Source: CAIOSQ01 sp044359885
GTDB taxonomy: Bacteria; Pseudomonadota; Alphaproteobacteria; CACIAM-22H2
Assembly: GCA_044359885.1 (NCBI GenBank)
Contig: JBIKLI010000085.1
Coordinates: 1 to 13,689, forward strand
Reading direction: 5' to 3'
Length of the DNA: 13,689 bases
Part shown: one piece after another, positions 8,818 through 13,689 of the stretch
Layout: every line of letters starts with the position of its first letter
How positions within the stretch are numbered: position 1 is the stretch's first letter
Notes under the pieces: model-generated
Databases searched by the model: none
The model's input: only the letters and a program-made list of their open reading frames with translations
Told to the model about the DNA's origin: nothing
Program-made: the position numbers and the translations under genes

Positions 8818-9953
8818 CAGCGCTCGAGCGCGAGCGACCTGTCGATCAACTCGTCGATCAGATAGAGGACCTCCTCGAGATCGACGCCGAGCGCGCGGGC
8901 GCGCTGGCGGTTCACCATGTAGGGGCCGCGCTCGGGGGTCCGCACCGCCATGCGCGCCGGCGACAGGCCGCGCGACAGGATCTCGTGCGCCATCTCGAAG
9001 GCGAGATGCCCCTGGTTGAAGCCCGAATCGTTGGCGGTCAGCAGCATGCCCTCCAGCACGAACTGGTCCTCGTGCGACGCCTCCGGGATCCTGATGTTCT
9101 CCAGATACCAGCGGCCGGCGGTCAGATAGCCGACATGGTTCCCGTCGCGGTCGCGCAGCGTGTCGTGGTTGAGCATGTAGATGGCGTCGACGCGGCCCGC
9201 GAAGTCGAGGGCGCGTTCCTTCCACTGCTCGAAGGAATTCGTCACCGCCTTGTCGACCAGCCGCAGCGGCAGGGCGCCGCGCGCCGACATCTCCTCGATC
9301 AGCTTGACGTTCGGCCGGGTCGATTCCGAATCGCAGGCCAGGATCGCGAAGGTCTGCGCCGACGGCACGATCTTCTTGAGCAGGTCGAGGCTCTCCTTGT
9401 GGTAGCCGGACTGCCAGACACCGGTGACGTTGCGGCCCGGCGCGTCCATGCGCTGGATGAGGCCGTATTTCAGCGGCAGGCCGTTGATGCCCCAGAAGAC
9501 GATCGGCAGTTCGGTGTCGACGAACTGGTTGCCGACGAAATTCGCGGCGTTGTCGTCGCCCAGCAGCAGCAGGTCCGGCTTGAACGCCTTGATCTCCGCG
9601 ATGATGCGCGCGGTGGCCCGGGCGATGTCGGCCCGGCTGTCGCGGCGCTTGGTGTCCATCCACGCCTTGCGCAGCACGACGCTGCCGTTCTCGAAACCGT
9701 CCTGCTCGGCGAGCAGGCCGGGTTCCTCGGCGGCCGAGACGTAGCCGAACTTGCGCAGCGCCGCGTTGACGCCGCGCTGGGTCTGCTGCGACCAGATGTA
9801 GCTGCGGTCGTAGCTGCAGACGATGAAGATGCGCCGACGGCGATCGGCGGCGGCGCTGGTCTGGCCCGCGGCCGCATGCGGCAGCGTGCACGCGGCGGCC
9901 AGCGCGGCGAGCCGCAGCGCGAAGCCCCGGCGGCCGTGCATCGGCGCCGTCAT
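8817..9953 (-). CDS. ABC_sub_bind-type periplasmic binding protein, kinase-linked
   Basis: 378 residues from ATG 9953. The N terminus has a signal peptide (GRRGFALRLAALAAACTLP, with cleavage near AAAG-Q at about 30); the twin Arg makes Tat possible, but the look is Sec-like. The mature protein begins RRRIFIVCSYDRSYIWSQQ and has KPDLLLLGDDNAANF, LPIVFWGING and NVTGVWQ, a pattern I associate with ABC_sub_bind (PF04392)-type two-lobed periplasmic proteins, which often sit next to sensor kinases. The start is chosen because ATG 9953 overlaps the upstream stop by 4 nt (ATGA) and has AGGAAGG just before it; an in-frame ATG at 9974 would overlap the upstream gene more and delay the signal peptide. 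No permease or ATPase is nearby, so a sensory role with the downstream kinase is more likely than transport. The ligand is unknown. Confidence 0.82.
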
Positions 9954-11293
9954 ACCTTCCTCATCTCCCGCCACTTGGCGTAGATCGCGTCGACCTGGCC
10001 CGCATACATGTCGAGCGCTGCTTCCGGCGTCATGCGCCCGGACGCCGCGTCGGCGAACATCTTCGGGATCAGCCAGGTCTTCCAGATCTCGTCGACCGCC
10101 GCGTTCGCGTAGCCCGGATAGCCGACATTGATCGTCCAGTCGGCGGCGTCGGCGAGGATCGCGTATTTGTTCGGCGGCGTCGCCGCGCGATCATGCGCCA
10201 GCTGCCCGACCAGATCGGGCACCAGCTGCGGATAGGTCGGGAAATTGTAGAACCCGCTGGCCGCGAAGGCACGGCGCGACTGACCCGCGAGGTCGACCAG
10301 GAAACGCTGCGCCCCCTCGATGTTCGGCGAGAACTTCCAGACCACATAGGCATTCATCAGATGGATCACGCCCAGCGCAGAGACCGGGCCTGCCGCCGGC
10401 TTGGCCAGCAGGATCCGGTCCGCGACCAGGATCTTCTCGCTCTCGCCGGTGCGCGTGATGGAGATCGCGTTCAGCGTCACCGAGCATTTTCCGGCGAGCA
10501 TCTGCCGGTTGTTCGACGAGGCGTCCCACGAGAAGATCTCGTCGGTCATCGTCTCGGTGTAGAGGGCCTTGGCGAATTTCAGCGCCTCCAGCGCCTGGCG
10601 GCTGCGCAGGTTCGGACGGCTGTCGGCCGTCTGCTCGGCGGCGCCGAAGGCGACCAGCAGCGAGCGCAGCGCCATGCTGCTGTCCAGTTCGTTCGCCATG
10701 CCGATGCCGACGGTGATCCCGTGCTTGCTGCGGATCCGCCGCCCGCCGTCGAGCATCGCGCCCCATGTCGTCGGCGCGACGCCGACGTCGTCCCACAGAT
10801 CCTTGCGATAGTTGACGGGGTCGGGCACGTAGGCGTCGGAGAAGCCGAAATACCTGTTGGTGACGGGGTTGAAGGTGCTGCGGGTCGCGATGTCCAGCGG
10901 CTTGCCGTAGCGGCGCTCGCACTCGGCATAGATGTCGCGGTGGTCGATGACGAAGTCCTCGTACGACGCCGGCGGGCTCAGGAACATGCAGATGTCGTGG
11001 CCGAATCCGCGGCGGCTCTCCAGTTCGGCGCGGCTCTCGATCGCGGTCATCCCGACATTGGTCACCAGGACCTCGGTGTCGTTGCGCTCGCCCCATTCCT
11101 TGATGAAGCTGTTGACGAACCAGTCGTCGAAGGCCGGGACGAAATGGTTCGACTGCAGGATCCGCAGGCGCTTGGAACGACGCGGCGCGGTCTGGGCGAT
11201 CGCGGGCGCCGCCGCCGTCGCAAGGCCGGCGACGGCGCCGGCGGCCATGAGCCGGCGCCGGCCCACAGGCGCACCCCTGCCCGAAAATGCCAT
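9950..11293 (-). CDS. Extracellular solute-binding protein (family 1, sugar ABC type)
   Basis: 447 residues. The N terminus carries a twin-arginine signal, GRRRLMAAGAVAGLATAAAPAIA, cut near residue 33. The mature protein has the two-lobed binding protein pattern of family 1 / MalE-UgpB type: LRILQSNHFVPAFDDWFVNSF, DICMFLSPPASYEDFV, VNYRKDLWDDVGVAPTTWGAML, a central MLAGKCSVTLNAIS, VIHLMNAYVVWKFSPN, and a C-terminal MYAGQVDAIYAKWREM. Family members bind sugars, polyols or glycerol phosphates for ABC uptake. The window holds no matching permease or ATP-binding gene; the gene is instead between a c-di-GMP phosphodiesterase and a second binding protein of a kinase operon. ATG 11293 is chosen because of GGGGGAGG 5 nt upstream. 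It starts 14 nt after the stop of the REC-EAL gene. It may be an orphan sensor protein, or the transporter may lie elsewhere. Confidence 0.85.
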   Translation of the reverse strand: MAFSGRGAPVGRRRLMAAGAVAGLATAAAPAIAQTAPRRSKRLRILQSNHFVPAFDDWFVNSFIKEWGERNDTEVLVTNVGMTAIESRAELESRRGFGHDICMFLSPPASYEDFVIDHRDIYAECERRYGKPLDIATRSTFNPVTNRYFGFSDAYVPDPVNYRKDLWDDVGVAPTTWGAMLDGGRRIRSKHGITVGIGMANELDSSMALRSLLVAFGAAEQTADSRPNLRSRQALEALKFAKALYTETMTDEIFSWDASSNNRQMLAGKCSVTLNAISITRTGESEKILVADRILLAKPAAGPVSALGVIHLMNAYVVWKFSPNIEGAQRFLVDLAGQSRRAFAASGFYNFPTYPQLVPDLVGQLAHDRAATPPNKYAILADAADWTINVGYPGYANAAVDEIWKTWLIPKMFADAASGRMTPEAALDMYAGQVDAIYAKWREMRKV

Positions 11294-11298
11294 CTCGG

Positions 11299-11306
11299 CC
11301 TCCCCC
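11299..11306 (-). promoter_or_regulatory. Strong ribosome binding site for the solute-binding protein
   Basis: On the minus strand GGGGGAGG lies 5 nt before ATG 11293, in the 14-nt gap after the REC-EAL stop codon. It fixes the start of the solute-binding protein and argues against the in-frame ATG at 11311, which would overlap the upstream gene. Confidence 0.75.
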
Positions 11307-11307
11307 G

Positions 11308-12588
11308 TCAATTCGTCGAAACGCGCCGCGCCGGCGCAAGATCGATCCCGTCGGCACGTCCGGACGCCGCCGCTCGGTGCGCGGCCGCCCAGCGGCGAAG
11401 CTCCGCGCCGCCCATCGGCCTGCCGATGCCATAGCCCTGCGCGAGATCGCAGCCGACGCGCGCGAGCCAGACGAGCGTCTCCTCCGCCTCCACGCCCTCG
11501 GCCACCACCGTCATCGCCAGGCTGCGTCCGAGCGCGATCGCACCCTCGGCGATCTTGCGCAGCGACGGGTCGCGGTCGGCGTTGCGCACGAGCACCATGT
11601 CGATCTTCATCTCGTCGAACGGCGCCTCGTGGAGGCGCTCCAGGCTGGAATGGCCGGTGCCGAAATCGTCGATCGACAGGCGAACGCCGTGCATGCGCAG
11701 CCGGGTCTGGATGTCGAGGCTGAGCGTCGGGTCGACGGCGATCGAGGTCTCGGTGATCTCGATCGTCAGGCGCGAGCTGTCGACGCCGGCCGCCGTCAGC
11801 AACCGCAGGACCCGGTCGGGAAAGTCGGCGATGGTGAGCGCGGCCGGCGGCACGTTGACCGACAGACGTCCCGAAAATCCGGTGTCGCGTTCGATCGCGG
11901 CGAGCGCGTCCAGCGCCTGGGCCATGATCGCATAGGTGAATGGCAGCGCCAGATCGGAGACCTCGACCTGCGGGATGAAGGCTTCCGGCCGCAGCAGGCC
12001 GAGCGTCGGATGCGACCAGCGGACCAGCGCCTCGACCCCGACCCAGGCGCGGTCGCCGACGCGCAGCTGCGGCTGGAAGTGCAGCGCGAACTCGCCCTTG
12101 GCGAGCGCGTGCCGGATCTCGTCCAGCGTCGCCGTCGACCCCGGCGGCGCCGGAATCAGTTCCGGGCCGCGCATCGGGTGCGCCGCGAGCCCCGACAGCA
12201 GATCGCGCAGCTGGGCGGGCCGGAAAGGCTTGCGCAGCACGTCGACGACATCGAGATTCTGCATCCGGGCGACACGGCGGGCGCTGTCGAGGACGCGCCC
12301 ATCGAGACCGCTGACCAGGACGATCCGCGACCGCACCTTGGCGGCGGCCAGCGCGCGCAGCGCCGCCACGCCGTCGATGCCGGGCATCATCAGGTCGAGC
12401 AGGATCAGGTCGGCATCGCCGACCAGGGCCTCGGCCGTGCGCCAGTCCGGCGCGGCATGCGCTACCCAGCCGGCCTCGGTCGCGGCGTCGACCATGATCC
12501 GCGAGATCCCCGGCTCGTCGTCCACGACCAGGACGACAGGCGGGCGCGCCGGACTTTTCTGGGGTTGGGTCTCAGCCACAGCCAACAC
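11308..12588 (-). CDS. REC-EAL response regulator, c-di-GMP phosphodiesterase
   Basis: 426 residues if GTG 12588 is the start. Residues about 16-135 are a receiver domain: acidic pair D23/D24 in VVDDEPG, phospho-acceptor D65 in LLDLMMPGIDG, and K120 in RKPF. Residues about 155-405 are an EAL domain with every usual catalytic signature: E186-A-L-V-R, N245 in SVNVPP, EITE (277-280), DDFGTG (307-312), K328-I-D, EGVE (364-367) and QGYGIGRPM (384-392). It should therefore hydrolyse c-di-GMP under control of phosphorylation. It is the first gene of the four-gene operon ending in the hybrid kinase. An in-frame ATG at 12687 is possible, but the extra 33 codons use CTA, AGA, GTA and AAT, unlike the gene itself, and would leave only 27 nt to the divergent HPt start. 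TTG 12585 and GTG 12579 are other options; none has a good ribosome site. Confidence 0.9.
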   Translation of the reverse strand: MLAVAETQPQKSPARPPVVLVVDDEPGISRIMVDAATEAGWVAHAAPDWRTAEALVGDADLILLDLMMPGIDGVAALRALAAAKVRSRIVLVSGLDGRVLDSARRVARMQNLDVVDVLRKPFRPAQLRDLLSGLAAHPMRGPELIPAPPGSTATLDEIRHALAKGEFALHFQPQLRVGDRAWVGVEALVRWSHPTLGLLRPEAFIPQVEVSDLALPFTYAIMAQALDALAAIERDTGFSGRLSVNVPPAALTIADFPDRVLRLLTAAGVDSSRLTIEITETSIAVDPTLSLDIQTRLRMHGVRLSIDDFGTGHSSLERLHEAPFDEMKIDMVLVRNADRDPSLRKIAEGAIALGRSLAMTVVAEGVEAEETLVWLARVGCDLAQGYGIGRPMGGAELRRWAAAHRAAASGRADGIDLAPARRVSTN

Positions 12589-12714
12589 AATAGCGCGTCC
12601 AGCCGCGATCTGCTCGTTAAGAACGGTAAAGTCACGATTTACATTTCTTAGCGTTCGCCGCCCGGCCGTCTTTGGTAGGCTTTTCATCGAGTTGCGAAAC
12701 AACGGGAGTTTGCG
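12589..12714. promoter_or_regulatory. AT-richer divergent promoter region between REC-EAL and HPt genes
   Basis: This stretch is clearly poorer in GC than the rest of the window, especially 12615-12655, and lies between divergent genes, so it probably holds promoters for both. It contains an inverted repeat, GTAAA at 12626-12630 and TTTAC at 12638-12642, separated by 7 nt, which might be an operator. No consensus -35/-10 pair stands out. GGGAG at 12704-12708 is the ribosome site of the HPt gene. Confidence 0.5.
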
Positions 12715-13089
12715 ATGCCGGCCTCCGCCGAGGGCCCGAACCCGATACTGTCGATCGATCGATCGATACTCGCCGAACTGTTCGAGATCATGGGACCCGA
12801 TGCCTTCGGCGCCGCACTCGCCAGTTTCGACGCGGATCTCGAGACGTCGCGCGCCGCCCTGGAAACCGCTGCGGCCGCCGGCGACATGGCCGCGCTCCGT
12901 CGCACCGCGCACCGGATCAAGGGAATCCTGTCCCAGTTCGGCGCCCCCGGCGCCGCGGCTCTCGCGCACGAAGCGGAGGTCGCCCAGGACCGGGAACTGC
13001 CGCATCTCGCGACCCGACTTGGCGCAACCCTGCCGGCGGCCATGGCCGAGGTGCGCAGGGCGGCGGCAGGTCTGGCGGCGGAATCGTGA
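12715..13089 (+). CDS. Stand-alone histidine phosphotransfer (HPt) protein
   Basis: 124 residues, all or nearly all a four-helix HPt domain. The phosphorylatable histidine is H66 in AHRIKG, the family's HxxKG signature, followed by LSQFGAPGAAALAHEAE, typical of the next helix. HPt proteins move phosphate from the receiver of a hybrid kinase to a final response regulator in the cytoplasm. The convergent hybrid kinase operon ends in a REC domain and lacks an HPt, and its first gene is a REC-EAL protein, so this protein is the natural link between them. The start has GGGAG at 12704-12708. It is 4 nt before the next gene and divergent from the REC-EAL gene, so both units may share a control region. 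Confidence 0.9.
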   Translation: MPASAEGPNPILSIDRSILAELFEIMGPDAFGAALASFDADLETSRAALETAAAAGDMAALRRTAHRIKGILSQFGAPGAAALAHEAEVAQDRELPHLATRLGATLPAAMAEVRRAAAGLAAES

Positions 13090-13093
13090 CGCG

Positions 13094-13689
13094 ATGGCCA
13101 GCGCGATTCCGCTAACGCGGATCGATCGCCGCGCGACGGCGGGCATGTCCGCGGCGAAGGAGTCCCCGCTCGCCGGCCGCCGGATCCTTGTGGTCGACGA
13201 CTCGGAGACCGCCTGCGTGATCCTGCGGCTGATGCTCGAACGGCAGGGGGCGGTCGTGGAGACGGTGACCAGCGGTGCGGCCGCGATCGCGGCGCTGCGC
13301 CGGGCCCTGGACGGCTACGACATCGTGCTCATGGACCTGGTGATGGAGGGCATCGACGGCTTTGCGGCGATCGAGCAGATCCGCGACCTGCGCGACGTCG
13401 ACCACCCGGCGGTGATCGCGATGTCCGCGACGGTCACGCCCGAAATCACCGAGCGCTGCATCGCGCTCGGCACGCATCCGCGCCTGCTGCGCAAGCCCTA
13501 TCGCGCGGCCGAGGTCCTCGATTGCATCAAGGAACTGCTCAATGCCGCCACCACCCCGGCGACCGCTGCGCCGGCGGCCACGGCCGCACCGGAAGCCGCG
13601 CCCGTCGAGGGCTTCGATCGCGATGCGGCGCTGACCCGCTGCGGCGGCGATGCGAGCCTGCTGCGGTCGCTGCTGCGCGCGACGCAGGA
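13094..13689 (+). CDS. Response regulator receiver protein with C-terminal HPt-like domain (cut by window edge)
   Basis: 198 residues are visible and the frame is still open at the right edge. Residues about 28-150 are a receiver domain: D35/D36 in LVVDDSE, phospho-acceptor D81 in LMDLVMEGIDG, S111 in MSAT and K134 in RKPYR. The usual Pro two residues after DxxM is replaced (MEGIDG rather than MPxMDG). A Pro/Ala linker (about 151-170) leads to GFDRDAALTRCGGDASLLRSLL, which resembles the first helix of an HPt domain; the histidine would lie outside the window. ATG 13094 is 4 nt after the HPt stop; an in-frame ATG at 13145 is an alternative that still keeps the receiver complete. No output DNA-binding domain is seen, so it looks like a phosphorelay intermediate or phosphate sink in the same pathway. 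Confidence 0.85.
   Translation, partial: MASAIPLTRIDRRATAGMSAAKESPLAGRRILVVDDSETACVILRLMLERQGAVVETVTSGAAAIAALRRALDGYDIVLMDLVMEGIDGFAAIEQIRDLRDVDHPAVIAMSATVTPEITERCIALGTHPRLLRKPYRAAEVLDCIKELLNAATTPATAAPAATAAPEAAPVEGFDRDAALTRCGGDASLLRSLLRATQ

Noticed and set aside
12615..12632. Possible CtrA site (TTAAC-type half-sites) in the divergent region
   Set aside because: Only one good half-site is present; the other half and the spacing do not fit TTAA-N7-TTAA.

Overview
The window is very GC-rich, densely packed proteobacterial DNA. The mix of Tat- and Sec-exported redox proteins, a hybrid kinase with a phosphorelay, and strong G/C preference at third codon positions suggests an alphaproteobacterium (Rhodospirillales-like is my guess). 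There is no rRNA, tRNA, insertion sequence or CRISPR array, and no gap of 300 bases without a gene. Both ends cut through a gene.

Region 1 (1-4383, minus strand) reads as one transcription unit of exported redox proteins. In order of transcription it holds: a Tat-exported fusion of SoxY and SoxZ (4383-3526); a small subunit with two [2Fe-2S] clusters (3399-2938); a Tat-exported molybdenum hydroxylase large subunit of the xanthine dehydrogenase / isoquinoline 1-oxidoreductase IorB type (2926-749); and a Sec-exported cytochrome in which a complete SoxX domain runs in frame into the start of SoxA (669 to beyond base 1). This is an unusual Sox arrangement: the carrier pair is fused, the cytochrome pair is fused, and the molybdenum enzyme is a hydroxylase rather than the sulfite-oxidase-type SoxCD. 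SoxB and SoxCD are not in the window. It is the best candidate here for an undescribed pathway, probably a periplasmic oxidation in which a substrate is carried on the SoxYZ cysteine.

Region 2 (4513-6261, plus strand) is divergent from region 1. It holds an Asp/Glu/hydantoin racemase-family protein followed by a PLP-dependent cysteine synthase-family enzyme. These are cytoplasmic amino-acid and sulfur-type enzymes that could handle products of region 1. A GC hairpin separates the last gene from the convergent region 3.

Region 3 (12588-6301, minus strand) is a tightly packed four-gene signalling operon: a REC-EAL c-di-GMP phosphodiesterase, a family 1-type solute-binding protein, an ABC_sub_bind-type periplasmic protein, and a hybrid sensor kinase with a large periplasmic domain. 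The last three genes overlap by 4 and 1 nt. No transporter permease or ATPase is present, so the two binding proteins may be sensory partners of the kinase.

Region 4 (12715 to the right edge, plus strand) diverges from region 3 across an AT-richer gap. It encodes a stand-alone HPt protein and, 4 nt later, a REC protein whose C terminus enters a second HPt-like domain. Together regions 3 and 4 supply the parts of a phosphorelay: binding protein, hybrid kinase (His then Asp), HPt, REC-EAL, c-di-GMP hydrolysis. The wiring is inferred from layout and domains, not shown.
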